From the NCBI RefSeq assembly GCF_027887165.1, contig NC_077228.1, positions 422,299,207 to 422,363,206 on the forward strand: DNA of 64,000 nucleotides, written 5' to 3'. The DNA is from Monodelphis domestica (Eukaryota; Chordata; Mammalia; Didelphimorphia; Didelphidae). The translations under genes and the position numbers were made by a program. Shown piece by piece: positions 43,990 to 54,670 of this stretch (within the stretch, counting starts at the first letter, position 1; every line of letters starts with the position of its first letter). The notes under the pieces are model-generated. The model was not told the origin of the DNA. It was given only the letters and a program-made list of their open reading frames with translations, and made no database searches.

Positions 43990-44480
43990 CAATTTATTTA
44001 CATCCATCACAAAGTATGTCAGCTGCAACTCACGCATGCTTCATTCTTCTGTTCAAAAAAACTCCAGTGGCTCCCTATTGTGTTTGGGATCATATACAAA
44101 CTCCTGTGCTTAGCATCTGAAGCTCATGCATGGAATGCACTTCCTCCTCATCTTACCTCATAGAATTCCTCAAATTCTTCAAAGTGCAGCTCAAACATTA
44201 CTTTATATGGGAAGCCTTTCCTGATTCCCTTTTCCTGCAACAACTAGTCTGCTCACAAACTGGCTATAGCCTACTTCTACAACTTTATTATACATTCCTC
44301 CTCCAAGCACTCCATAGTTCAGTTAAATCAACCGATATAGGTGACATTTCTTCTCCTTTTTCTGTGTACAAACTGTCTTGTCTCCCATAACTAGAATATA
44401 TTTCGTCCTCATCTCTACCTCTTAGAATCACTAGCATCCTTCAGAGTTTAGTTCATGCATCACCTCCTAAATGAGGGTTT
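43990..44480 (+). mobile_element. L2 3' portion with internal deletion and partial duplication
   Basis: The phrases 'actccagtggctccctattgtgtttgggatcatatacaaactcc', then directly 'gctcatgcatggaatgcacttcctcctcatcttacctc', skip the usual intervening region. The 'cctcatctctacctcttagaatcactagcatccttcag' block recurs at 44410, so part of the element appears twice. Confidence 0.75.
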
Positions 44481-44524
44481 AAATATATATACATATGAAC
44501 ATAGTGTACATATTCTAGGTAATG

Positions 44525-44700
44525 TGGTGAATAAACACTAGTCTTAGAAACAAAAAAATCAGATCCTGTCTCAAAGACAAATTACTTGTGTGACTCTAGA
44601 TAAGTAATTTAAACTCTCATATCCTTAGTTTCATCAGGTATAAAATGGGGAACTAATACCTACCTCACAAGGTTATTGTGGAGGACAACTGAGAATTTAT
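44525..44700 (+). mobile_element. MIR-type SINE
   Basis: The phrases 'cttgtgtgactctagataagtaatttaaactctcatatccttagtttcatcagg', 'taatacctacctcacaaggttattgtggagg'. It ends in an AT/AC microsatellite. Confidence 0.65.
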
Positions 44701-44745
44701 ATATATAATATATATAACACATACACACATATACATACATATATG
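44698..44745. repeat. (TA)n/(CA)n microsatellite
   Basis: Short mixed TATA and CACA units at the SINE tail. Confidence 0.8.
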
Positions 44746-44769
44746 AAACTTTACAAAATGATACATAAA

Positions 44770-46000
44770 TATTAACTATTATAATTCCTCAAGTTGCTAG
44801 TCTCTCCTCCAACTCTGCAATCACCTTTTTTTTTTGCTCCCTCTATAATTTGTATAAGAGTTGCCTAGAGTGCTAAGAGGTGAAATGACTTGCTGTATAT
44901 ATTTTATATTTACTTATCTAATAATTAATGCATGCTATTAGCTCTTTAAGCTGGGGTGCTTTGCAATTCCCCTCTCCACTGGATCCTTCTCACTGAATCT
45001 ATAAATGCAGTGACTAGTTTCAGCTCTGAAAAAGCCTGACCTTTAATAACAGGGGCTAGCCTCTTTTCCTCACACATTTTGGGTTATAACATCTCCACAC
45101 TGGCAACCCTGGGAAATCACTAACTGCTTAGGCTTGGCTTATGTTTAGCATCTCCCCAAAGTGGGGAGTAGAATATTCACTCTGGGAGGTAAATAAGGTA
45201 TGGGAAAGGTATTTATTTTCTTCCACAAAGGAAATGTTTAATGTGAAATGCTTTCACCAATACAAATCAACAGAAAAGCTGTTTAGTGGTCATTATTTAT
45301 TGTTCAACTCAGTTGGAAGGCTTTTTGTCTACTCTGCTGGAGAGTTGAGAATGATACATAAGCACATGAAATAGCTTGCAGGCCTGCTGAATCAGCATTT
45401 TATATTTCCCTTCACCCTATTTTGTGCCCCCTTCAAGACATTCTGGCAAACAAGCCAGTGCTTGGACTCTGTCCTCTTGGGTATGATGGATGATCAATGT
45501 ACATTGATTGAATTAGACTGAATTGTCTAAGTATGAAGAGGAATAATTACTCAGATTGAGTTTCTAGTTTCAGACCTGTTTTTTGGCATGGAAGAATTAT
45601 GCGAGTTGGATTATCTGAGGGAAGAAAGTTTTATATCCTGGTCATCCTTAACTTTTCTAGGAAAAAAAGAGAGGAACCTTTTCTGAGACTTCATATAATA
45701 ATGAGATGCTAACTGAATGCCTCTGTAGAGGAAGAGAGAAAAGGAAAAAGAGAGAAAAAGAGCAGAGAAGAGGAAAAACATTAACTAGCAATTTCTGTAC
45801 CAAGAAAGGGGATGTAGTGATTGGAAAGTGTCCTTCAAGCATTTGAAAATATAGTGGTGAAGGAATGCTGAAGGTAGGAGGAAGTAATCTTGGGATGAAA
45901 CCACTAATTTCTGCTGCTTTAGGGTTGGAACAGGCAGGAGAGGAAGTGCTTTTTTTGTTAGCACTCTCTAAATTCATTGCACTGGGTAAAATTCCCTATT
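44770..46000. other. Unique sequence, no gene recognised
   Basis: I see no assignable repeat. The 106-codon antisense frame at 45657-45977 is Ser/Phe/Leu-rich because it lies opposite a purine-rich strand (aggaagagagaaaagg), not because it encodes a domain. Confidence 0.45.
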
Positions 46001-46003
46001 TTT

Positions 46004-46056
46004 GACTGATAGAAGTGAAATTGACTAATAGAAGTGAAAGTGATAGAAGTAAAAGT
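46004..46056 (+). repeat. Short tandem repeat, about 19-bp unit
   Basis: Three head-to-tail units: gactgatagaagtgaaatt, gactaatagaagtgaaagt, and a shortened gatagaagtaaaagt. Confidence 0.8.
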
Positions 46057-46179
46057 GCACTTAAATGCAACTTTAAGGGAATGAGGAAGGTGGTCTCATT
46101 TAAAAGCAAAAACAAATGCTCAAAAATGAAAAGAATATATACAATCTGCCTAGGTGAAATGGATGATAAAAGCTTTTCT

Positions 46180-46735
46180 TAGAAAGCAGCTGCAGATGGG
46201 GACAAGTTAGAAGTCTCCCCAGTAAGATCAGGAGTGAAGCAAGGATGCTCATTATCACCTCTATTACATTGCACTAGAAATACTAGCAGTAGCAATTAGA
46301 GAAGAAAAAGAAATTGAAGGATTTAAAGTAGGCAATGAGGAAACTAAACTATCATTCTTTGCAGATGATATGATGACATACTTAAAGAATCACAGAAAAT
46401 CAACTAAAAGGCTAGTGGAAATAATGAACAACTTTAGCAAAGATACAGGGTACAAGATAAACCCACATAAATCATCAGCATTTCTGTATATTTACAACAA
46501 AACTCAGCAGCAGGAGTCAGAAAGAGAAACTCCATTTAAAATCACTCTAGACAATATAAAATATTTAGGAATCTATCTGCCAAGACAAATGGGAATTATA
46601 TGAAAACAACTACAAAACACTTTTCACACAATTAAAACTAGATCTAAATAATTGGAAAGGAACTTCATGGTTTTTTTTTTTTTTGATGGACTTAAAATAA
46701 TCACAGCTTAGAATCAAAGATTTCTTGATGGATAC
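46180..46735 (+). mobile_element. L1 ORF2 reverse transcriptase fragment
   Basis: Sense L1 covering the heart of the reverse transcriptase. Coding blocks read 'SGVKQGCSLSPLL'-like sequence (about 46231) with a small indel, then 'LSFFADDMMTYLKNHRKS' (catalytic FADD, about 46350-46400), 'YKINPHKSSAFLYIYNK' and 'IKYLGIYLPRQ'. A 78-codon segment is still open at 46370-46603, flanked by frame breaks. It is 5' and 3' truncated and not functional. Confidence 0.88.
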
Positions 46736-46764
46736 TTACATATTATTCACCATCTTGAAACATT

Positions 46765-46860
46765 ACATAGTAGAAAAGGTACTAAAGTTGGGAATAAAAT
46801 GAGACAAGTTAAAACTCCTAGCTCTGCTACTTACTAACTTTATTTCCTTTGAGAAAGGGG
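46765..46860 (+). mobile_element. SINE fragment
   Basis: The phrase 'ggtactaaagttgggaataaaatgagacaagttaaaactcctagctctgctacttacta' resembles the first half of a MIR-type SINE. Confidence 0.45.
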
Positions 46861-47850
46861 AAGGAGATTTATTCATCAGCCAAAAAAACTTAAGGCCTTG
46901 TTTTTTGCACAGAAATGTATTCTAATTTTTGCTGTTAAATAGGTTAGACAAGATATGGTCCACACATTCTAGGGAGATAAGGCATAAATATGGTTAGCTA
47001 TAGTAGGCAACATTTCATGATTACTATGTTATATAAGTACAAAACAAAGTGGAAGTCAGGGCCATTCCACTATTAGGGAAGTATTAAGAAAAATTTCCAT
47101 GTCTGATATATACACACACAATATATTGTGTGTGTATATATATACACACATATATATTTATGCATGTTTATAAACATAAACACCCTTTTCTGTTCCCTTC
47201 TTAAATTTAAATTTTTTAATGAGCTCATCACATTTTTTTTGTTTTGTTTAGTAGTAAAATAAACAAAGCTGCTCTAAAATTAGTTTCTGAATTAAAGCTG
47301 ACCCTATAGAATATTTCCAATTAGACAAAGTCTTCCTGTGACCCTTTGATTGTCAAAAATCCCTTACTTTGGTTGTCATTCTTGGGCCTGCCCTCCTTGC
47401 TCAGTATCCCAACCTGTAGACTTGTCTCTTCATTTTCTTCTATTAAAAATTGCCTCTGTATGAATCCCCCAAGTTCTTGCTCTCTACTTTCTTAAATGAC
47501 TGCTAGTGATAAACTAATCCCTGCTTAAGCTTGTGACTAATTGTGTTAACTCTCTTAAGTATTTCCATTTTAACAGAGGGTTCCTGAAGACCACAAATCC
47601 ATCAATCTAAATATTGAATTACTAAAGGGTAGAATATTAGGCTTGGTAGTAGGCTAGTGTTGGGGTGACCTAGGGAGCTGGGAAGGTTTGTAAGCCTATC
47701 AATCATATAGATATTAGCATCTATATGACTGCCTATTCTTGCCTACTTGTAAGATGGGCAAAGAGGTTGATTAACAATCACTTTTAACCTGATCAACAAA
47801 GACTGTTTAATCTATGTTATTCTAACCTAAACCTTTTGTAGCTGTTCTTC
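46861..47850. other. Unique sequence with a TG/TA microsatellite
   Basis: It holds an imperfect (TATG/CACA)n tract at about 47108-47165. I see no gene. Confidence 0.45.
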
Positions 47851-47857
47851 CTTTGTT

Positions 47858-48085
47858 TTTTAGTCATATCTAACTCTTCATGACCTCATCTGGGGTTTTC
47901 ATGGCAAAGATATTGGAGTGGTTTGTCATTTCCTTCTCCAGCTCATTTTAAAGATGAGGAAATTGATACAAACAGGGTTAAGTGACTTACCCAAGACCAC
48001 ATTGTAATAAGCATCTAGGGCTGGATTTGAACTCAAGTCTTCCTAACTCTAGCCCAGGCACTCTACTGTGTCCCTTGGCTGATCT
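47858..48085 (-). mobile_element. MAR1-type SINE, antisense
   Basis: The plus strand starts 'agtcatatctaactcttcatgacctcatctggggttttcatggcaaagatattggag', then 'agatgaggaaattgatacaaacagggttaagtgac', and ends 'gcactctactgtgtccc'. Full-length order. Confidence 0.85.
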
Positions 48086-48181
48086 TTTTCACTGAATCCT
48101 TGTCTTCCTGGAAACTAGAAGTGAGACTTTCCTCAAGGTTCTGTCCTTAGTCTTTTCTTCTTGGGCTATAATGTCTTTTTT

Positions 48182-48198
48182 AGCACTCATTCATTCCC
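48182..48198 (+). repeat. 17-bp target-site duplication, left copy
   Basis: agcactcattcattccc, repeated exactly at 48409-48425. Confidence 0.9.
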
Positions 48199-48408
48199 CC
48201 CCCCCCCTTTTTTAAACCCTTACCTTCCATCTTGGAGTCAATACTGTGTATTGGCTCCAAGGCAGAAAGAGTGGTAAGGGCTAGGCAATGGGGGTCAAGT
48301 GACTTGCTCAGGATCACACAGCTGGGAAACGTCTGAGGTCAGATTTGAACCTAGGACCTCCCATCTCTAGGCCTGATTCTCAATCCACTGAGCTACCCAG
48401 CTGTCCCC
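48199..48408 (-). mobile_element. WSINE1-type SINE, antisense, intact TSD
   Basis: The best-preserved WSINE1-type copy here. The plus strand reads 'cccttaccttccatcttggagtcaatactgtgtattggctccaagg', 'gctaggcaatgggggtcaagtgacttgc', 'gaacctaggacctcccatctctaggcctgattctcaatccactgagctacccagctgtcccc'. The 17-bp perfect duplications imply a young insertion. Between the left duplication and the T-rich tail lies a run of about 9-12 C, so on the element's own strand the A tail ends in G. Confidence 0.92.
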
Positions 48409-48425
48409 AGCACTCATTCATTCCC
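48409..48425 (+). repeat. 17-bp target-site duplication, right copy
   Basis: Exact copy of 48182-48198 beside the SINE head. Confidence 0.9.
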
Positions 48426-48439
48426 ATGACTTCAACTAC

Positions 48440-48945
48440 AAACACAGACTTAACCAAATTAACTTCTTTTAAAAAGTCTTCACTGATAAAATACAAAATC
48501 CTTCACCTGGCAGTTAAAGGCATTTTTAAAGGTAGCTTCCACCTACCTTTTAATCTTATTTTCATAGTATTCCACTTCACATATTTTCCATTACAGCCAA
48601 ACAGTCCTGCAAGCTGTTCCCTGGACATTGTCACTTATTCACCTTTACCTGGGCTAACCCCATGCCTAGAGTGCACTCTGTTTTCACCTCTATCTGTTGG
48701 ACTCCCTAGCTTCCCTCCAAACCCAGTTTAACTGTCACTTCCTATGGAAGCCCTTTCCTGATCCACCCCAGTTGGTAGAAGTCTTTCTTTCTATTGAAAT
48801 TACTTTGTATAACTTTGTTTTCTCTTTCCTGAGAATAGCTTGTATCCTCTGAGTAGAATACAAACACATTGAGGGCAGAAGCTGGGCTGTGTGTTATATT
48901 TTCATATCTTTAATGCCTCGCACAGAATTTTGTACAACTTAGACA
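48440..48945 (+). mobile_element. L2 3' portion
   Basis: The phrases 'ataaaatacaaaatccttcacctggcagttaaagg', 'ccccatgcctagagtgcactctg', 'cctatggaagccctttcctgatcc', 'aggacattgagggcagaagctgggctgtgtg'-like sequence, 'taatgcctcgcacagaattttgta' are in sense L2 order. Confidence 0.8.
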
Positions 48946-49365
48946 TTTTTTAAACCCATACCTTCTGTTATAGTATCAGTTCTAAGACAGAAGAATGCTT
49001 TGCTTTTAATGTGTTGGTGGAGGTAATTTGGCTATATGCATTCAAATATTCAACACAGCAAATGCAAAGTACTGGCTTGCAAATATCTTGCAGGTCTGAA
49101 AAGCTTGTGTAAATTGAACTTATTTTACTAATTGGAAAAAAATCTGGAAAAAGACTCAAAGCCAAATGGTCTGGATATCTGGCATTTGAATTTAAATGTA
49201 GGAAAGTGGAGCTGAAGGTGTGTTGGCCCACATGCAAGTGGAAGCCTCAGTTTTCACCTTGTAATGGAGGAATTAGTTGGTGGTAAAAGGGATAGAGGAG
49301 AAATGGACATATCCCCCTAAAAGCAGAATCCAGGAGAGGCAGATGATGTTTAAAGTTGGTCCAGA
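48946..49365. other. Unique sequence with a SINE scrap
   Basis: About 50 bp at 48945-48995 ('tttttaaacccataccttctgttatagtatcagttctaagacagaag') resembles the antisense WSINE1 end. The rest is not recognised. Confidence 0.4.
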
Positions 49366-49369
49366 GATA

Positions 49370-50270
49370 GAAGCGAGAGCTTGAGTAGTTTCCCCTTCAG
49401 CCTTCCCTCCTCAGCTATGGCTGCTCCCCAAACTGGCTCTTGTCTTCCTCTACTACAAATGTCAAGAGCTTTCCTTCTCATGGAGATTTTCTCTCCCTGT
49501 CAAGCTGACCCACTCACACTCAAGTCAATTTGGGAAAAGACAACAACCTTTATTCTAAACTAATTCAGTTGGGGAGAACACAGGGAAATGGCTGCAGTGA
49601 AATGTTGGTGAGGAAAAAGGGGAACAGTAACCCTATTCTAGCTACCCCTTTTTCCTCCCTCCTCAAGTTGGGGAACCCAGGCCTTGGCAGCCTTGAGCCC
49701 CCTGAGACAATCAGGCTTGGCTAGTCCTGGTCTTGGCCCAACCGGCACAGTTCAGATCCAGGGCACCAGGAGCTGTGAGGTAGGCTTGTCAGAGGCATAA
49801 CACTTTCTTCTCAGGCGGGTCACTTTCAGTTGGGAAATCAGTGGGGGATGGTGATCAGGTACTAAGAGAAAGATTTGAATCTTTCCTCAGGATCCAGTCT
49901 TAATAAGACCTTCTCTTTTGGCTGTCTCAAGGCTGAGAGAGCTAACTGCCTCTCAGTCAGAACCTTCTGGCTTCTCAAAATTCCAGACCTCCTGTGGCCC
50001 CTGCCCTGACTAGGTGAGAAGATTCAGCAGCATTCAGCTTGTCTCTTTTCTTTGAGTTCAGACCTCTGTCACAACCTGGCCTTTCACAGGGTGTTTCCAG
50101 TCTTCCCTTCACTGTTTGGTCTGTGGAATGGGCTTCCTTCTATAGAACCTTTAAGTATAGATGTGGTTCCAAGCTTAAGATCAGTAGAGTGATTCATTGG
50201 GAAGAACCTAGCTTGTGCTTTACCTTTAGTCAAAAAAATAAGTCTACCATGTGAAAACTTCAGCTTGTTT
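49370..50270 (-). mobile_element. Possible solitary LTR, antisense
   Basis: This 900-bp block is noticeably more GC-rich than its neighbours. On the minus strand it has an AATAAA signal (complement of 49550-49556) followed by a G/T-rich stretch, as at an LTR R/U5 junction. I cannot fix its termini or a duplication. A processed-pseudogene or unique-sequence origin is equally possible. Confidence 0.28.
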
Positions 50271-50354
50271 TTTCATCTCCATAAGCATTTCAATTATTAA
50301 TAAAATTAAGTCAAATGTAGAATCAATCAGGCCACAATGTCATGGTAAAACGAT

Positions 50355-50490
50355 TTAACAATATTCAACAAATGCTTTTTTAAGCATTTGCTATGTGCCA
50401 TGTGCTAATCATTGGGGATTGAAAGGCAGATTCCCCACAAATCCTGTTGTTGGGGAGCTTATGACAAAATGGGGTCCTAGGGATGAGTGG
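50355..50490 (-). mobile_element. L2 3' end, antisense
   Basis: The phrases 'caacaaatgcttttttaagcatttgctatgtgccatgtgctaatcattgggg' and 'ttgttggggagcttatgac'. Confidence 0.55.
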
Positions 50491-51180
50491 ATATGTACAT
50501 GACGGTAATTAAGGGAAAATGTGGTAAAAGTGAATGTCCAGCAAAGTACTGTTAAAAAAATCTAAAGAGGGAAATCATTTTTGCCAGAAGGGCCAGAAAG
50601 TGAGCATAGGATTTTAGACAACTAACCATTTTTGAACTAACACAAACCATAATGCATAAGATGCCCTCTGAGAAGACTTTGGGAGATGGAGATGGCAAAT
50701 GAGGTGGGGTTGAGCTCATCTCTATGGCCTACCACCAGGGGAGGGGAGGGAAGAGGAAATTTTTTCCAGTTTTATGTTTTATTTAAATCATTATTCTTGC
50801 CAACAAGGGACTAAACTCTTTTCTTTTTGTTTTTTTGCTTTTGCCCAAAATGGTACTGTCAGCTCTAAATCCTATGAACTAGCTAACAGAAATGCAATGG
50901 CTGAAGATTTCAAGGAGGAATAAGAAAAATTAAAAAAGGGGAAAAGGGGTCTGGTAAATCTCTGTAGGAAAATTTGAAATGGATGGAGTATGTTAATAAA
51001 TTCTTTGAATTTATTAAAAACATATACAAAAAGGCACTTCCTCAAACTAGCATCTTTAATAAAGCTGAATCTTGGTAAGCTTTTGGCTGCCATTGCAGAA
51101 GCTCCTGGATTTTCTAAGGAACCATTTTCAATCCATGCTGCCTTGCTCTGGACTTGTTCTTTCCCAGGGAACTTCACCCC
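50491..51180. other. Unique sequence, no gene recognised
   Basis: Antisense and sense frames of 68-101 codons overlap at 50872-51196. Neither shows a domain and the pair are mirror images. Confidence 0.45.
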
Positions 51181-51184
51181 TGGG

Positions 51185-51435
51185 ACTCTGTTCTAGTAGA
51201 TGTACTTTCACTTATCTTACTTGATACCAGGCTACTATGTCACTTTCATGCCATTTCTAAATCATACTGTGGTACATACACAATGTCCCATCTTCCAACT
51301 CTGGTTCATCTTTATCTTGTCTTCTTCTGTTAAAATGTATGCTCATCAATGGTAGGAACTGTCTTAAATTGCTTTTCTTTCTAGGGCTTTTGACAGTGCC
51401 TGGCACAAAGTAGGTGTTGAATAAGTATTTTATTA
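51185..51435 (+). mobile_element. L2 3' end
   Basis: The phrases 'gtatgctcatcaatggtaggaactgtcttaaattgc' and 'cagtgcctggcacaaagtaggtgttgaataag' mark the terminal L2 block in sense. Confidence 0.65.
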
Positions 51436-51985
51436 TTCATTCTAAATATAGTTTTCTTCATCAATCAATTCCTACATCTAAATAATTTGTGTTAGGTATT
51501 TTTTAAATTTAGTCCACATAAAATCAATTGTTTGTGAGAATTTCCATGTAGATACAATTGTAAGTGTAAATGCATTAGTATCATTAAGGGAAATCTGATA
51601 GAAGAGTGAATTCCTGAAATAAGTTTGTAATAAAAAATCATGTAACTAACTCATTGACTATTGCTACTAGATTCAGGAACATCAGAAGTACATCCTTCCA
51701 TGTGAAAAAAATTTTCATCATGTTTTCAAGTAGGTAAAAATCATATAATTATATTATTGTTGGTGTCAAAAAATGAAGTAGGACTTTCTAGTAATTTTCA
51801 ATTGCTTCTATCTCATTTAGTAGGCATTTCTGGCTTTGGAGTCTTAGCTTCTTTTTGATTTAGATTTAATTTCTCATTAATTTTTCACTTTTTTATTCCC
51901 ATGTAAATATTATCTTTTATGCTAAACATGCTTCTTATTCCCCCCATGATGATTTTGGTTTATGATGCTCCAATCACCCTCTCAT
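51436..51985. other. Unique AT-rich sequence, no gene recognised
   Basis: I see nothing assignable. Confidence 0.4.
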
Positions 51986-51989
51986 GTTG

Positions 51990-52310
51990 AAAACCTTAAG
52001 GGTAGCCTTAATTTTTCCTCTCTTATACCTCTTGTGGTGGATTAGTTACCAGATCTTATTGATTTTGTTTATGCAACATTTCTCATAATCATCCTCTTCT
52101 CAGTCATCATGCTAATGCAGGTCTTCATTACCACTCACTTGAATCCCTGAAATAGCATTCAAAAAAGTCTTATCATCTTCACTCTCTTCCCTTTTAAATC
52201 ATCCATCATATTACTACCAGGCTAGTCTTCTTTCGTAACAGGTTATATTACATCTCTGCTTACAAATCTTCATTGGTTCCCTGCTATCTCCAGAAATATC
52301 ACTATTGAAA
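51990..52310 (+). mobile_element. L2 fragment (upstream part of the 3' region)
   Basis: The phrases 'ttagttaccagatcttattgattttg', 'caggtcttcattaccactcacttgaatccctgaaatagc', 'ctgcttacaaatcttcattggttccctgctat' match the L2 block order seen at 59.5 kb. Confidence 0.7.
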
Positions 52311-52685
52311 AGTGATGCCTTGTAGGCATCAATTTGAGGTAGCTAACATTCTATCACAATTGTACAGTTCAAATCCCCACCTTTTGCTGATGTGTATGGA
52401 ATGAAATGTCAAGCCCAACAGGTTTCTCTTAGCATAAGGACCAGGCATGTGTGGAATCCACTGGAAAATGCTAATCCTCCAGAGCTGGGACAGTCCTGGG
52501 CAGATGGCCAGTATAGCTCTTGGGAAGACTGGGGACAAGCAGTAGGCTAGAAATCAGACATTAATTATTATTCATCTACCAGAAGAGGGCAGTTCCAAAG
52601 GTTTTTGGAACATCCTTTTTTTTGCTTGCTGAATGGAATTTATAATAGCCTACCAAATATTATGTTTGTCTTTTTATCAAGGCTC
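52311..52685. other. Unique sequence, no gene recognised
   Basis: I see nothing assignable. Confidence 0.4.
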
Positions 52686-52689
52686 TCCA

Positions 52690-52885
52690 AGAGGGAGCAC
52701 AATATTGTGAAAAGAGGACTAGATTTGGAGACCTGGGTTTGAATCTGAGCTCTGCCATTTACTCTCTTTGTGGTCTTGGGCAAGACCTGCCTGGGATTAG
52801 CTTCCTTGTATGTAAAATGAAGGATGTAAAATGAAAATGTTGAACTGAAGGATCTCTACAATGTCTTTCAGCTCTAAATCCTGCC
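52690..52885 (+). mobile_element. MIR-type SINE
   Basis: The phrases 'gaggactagatttggagacctgggtttgaatctgagctctgccatttactc', 'ggtcttgggcaagacctgc', and the distal 'gttgaactgaaggatctctacaatgtc'. Confidence 0.75.
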
Positions 52886-52894
52886 TCTAAATTG

Positions 52895-52965
52895 GAGGTT
52901 ACTATGTGGTACAGTAAATGAAGCAGTGGGCCTGGAATCAGGATAGACCTCGAACACTTTTTGGA
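52895..52965 (+). mobile_element. SINE head fragment
   Basis: The phrase 'ggttactatgtggtacagtaaatgaagcagtgggcctggaatcagg' is the head of a MAR1-type SINE, truncated after about 70 bp. Confidence 0.6.
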
Positions 52966-53002
52966 GACATCCTATATTAAGTATATGGTACGTACAAGAC
53001 TG

Positions 53003-53230
53003 AGGAAGCTATGTGGTGCAGTGGATAGAGTGCAAGGTCTGGAGTCAGGAAGACTTAGCTTCCTGAGTTTGAAACCAGCCTCAGAAATTTACTAACTGTG
53101 CCACCCTAGGCAAGTCATTTTGCCTTAGTTTATATGGAAAATGATCTATAGAAGGAAATAGCAAAGCACTCCAGTATCTTTGCCAAGAAAACCCTCAAAT
53201 GGGGTCACAAAGAATTGGACAACTGAACAA
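53003..53230 (+). mobile_element. MAR1-type SINE, full length
   Basis: Head 'gaagctatgtggtgcagtggatagagtgcaaggtctggagtcagg', a normal core, 3' box 'agcactccagtatctttgccaagaaaaccctcaaatggggtcacaaagaattgg'. Confidence 0.88.
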
Positions 53231-53239
53231 TAAATGTAA

Positions 53240-53500
53240 TTTATGTTCTAAGTGGTTGGGGAAACAAAGACAAAAATGAAAAACTGACCTTTCCCTCAAA
53301 GACCTAACATTCTACTAGGAAACACAATTTATGAATAGATGAATGAATACAAGATTATTTGAGGAATGAGAAAAGGATGATAAGTAAAAGGCTTAAGAAA
53401 GACTTTAAATGCAAAACTGGAGGGATTATATTTTTATCCTGTAGATAATAGAGAATTACTAAAGATGCTAGGTGGAGACAGAAGAGGGATTGAGATATGT
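53240..53500 (-). mobile_element. L2 fragment, antisense, diverged
   Basis: The phrases 'ctaagtggttggggaaacaaagac', 'ttccctcaaagacctaacattctactaggaaac', 'ctttaaatgcaaaactggagggattatatttttatcctgtagataatagagaa' follow the antisense L2 order. Confidence 0.5.
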
Positions 53501-53865
53501 GGCATGGTCCATTCCAATAGTTGATGCTGAGAAAACTGTAAAGTGTACACAAAATAATGGAAGTGAGCTTTCCCCATCTCCACCCTTAAGTTCATACACT
53601 CTAATACTTCCCCCATTTACCAAATTTAATATTGAGAAGTAGATAACAGTGGGGGAAGTTTCAGAGATATCATTTTGGTTTCACTTTTATTACCAAAAAG
53701 AAGTCATTATTTTAAAAGATCCTTTATATATTTCATCCATTATCAGTTTTCCTTTTAAAATGTGTGCATGTAAAAATACTTACAAAATACTGTTAGACCC
53801 CAAAAGACAAACAAGTAGATATTTAGCATTTAAGCTTACAATAGCCTCTATTATGCCAAAACATG
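53501..53865. other. Unique sequence, no gene recognised
   Basis: I see nothing assignable. Confidence 0.4.
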
Positions 53866-53869
53866 GGAC

Positions 53870-54015
53870 CAAAGGATCAAAGCTTAGAGCTGAAAGGAAC
53901 CTTAGAGATCACTGAGTCCAGTCCCTTTCATTCTACAGGTAAAGAAACTGAGATCCGAAACATTAATTTGCCCTGAGTCACACAGCTAGTAAACATCTAA
54001 GGCAGCAATCAAATA
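53870..54015 (-). mobile_element. MIR-type SINE, antisense
   Basis: The phrases 'agcttagagctgaaaggaaccttagagatcactgagtccag', 'acaggtaaagaaactgagatccgaaac', 'gccctgagtcacacagctag'. Confidence 0.7.
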
Positions 54016-54084
54016 CATATATTTTTGACTTCAATAGAAAAATTCATTATTTAAAATACTTTGGAGAATCTTAAAGTTGGTTAT

Positions 54085-54335
54085 TGAATCATTTTAGTCA
54101 TATCCTAAATTTCATTGACCCCACATGGAGTTTCCTCGGGAAAAATACTGAGTGATTTGCCATTTCCTTTTCCAGCTCATTTTACAGAAGAGGAAACTGA
54201 AACTAATAGGGTTGAGTGACTTGTCCAGGGTCCCATAGCTAGTCAGTGTCTGAGGTCAGATCTAAACTCAGGAAGATGAGTCTTCCTGACTCCAAGCCCA
54301 AAGCTCTATCGACTGCATCACCTAGAAAACTAACT
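54085..54335 (-). mobile_element. MAR1-type SINE, antisense
   Basis: The phrases 'attgaccccacatggagtttcctcgg', 'gtgatttgccatttccttttccagctcattttacag', ending 'cccaaagctctatcgactgcatcacctag'. Confidence 0.82.
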
Positions 54336-54439
54336 GGTTGCCTAATAGTTTGGGGTTTTTTTCCACTAGTTTGAAAAATAGAACTCTTGAAGAAAAACCT
54401 AGAAATGCTTAATGACTGGTCCGTTGTCTGGTGTGATGT

Positions 54440-54670
54440 TCCCAACTCTGCTATTTACTAAATATATGACCTTGTGATTCTCATTTCTATGAGCCTCTGT
54501 TTTCTCCCCTGTGAAATTAGGGAGTTGAATCTCATCTCTAAAGTTCCTTCCTGCCCTATATCTAATAATTCTATTGTACTTTTTAATGGATGAAATAATG
54601 GATTCAAAATTAGGAGGCTTAAGTTTTAGTCCTGATCCTTAAGTTACATAACTTTGAATAAGTCATTTTT
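54440..54670 (+). mobile_element. Two MIR-type SINE fragments
   Basis: The first (54440-54585) has 'gctatttactaaatatatgaccttgtgattctcatttctatgagcc' and the distal part. The second (about 54598-54670) starts again with 'gattcaaaattaggaggctta', a truncated head. Confidence 0.55.
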
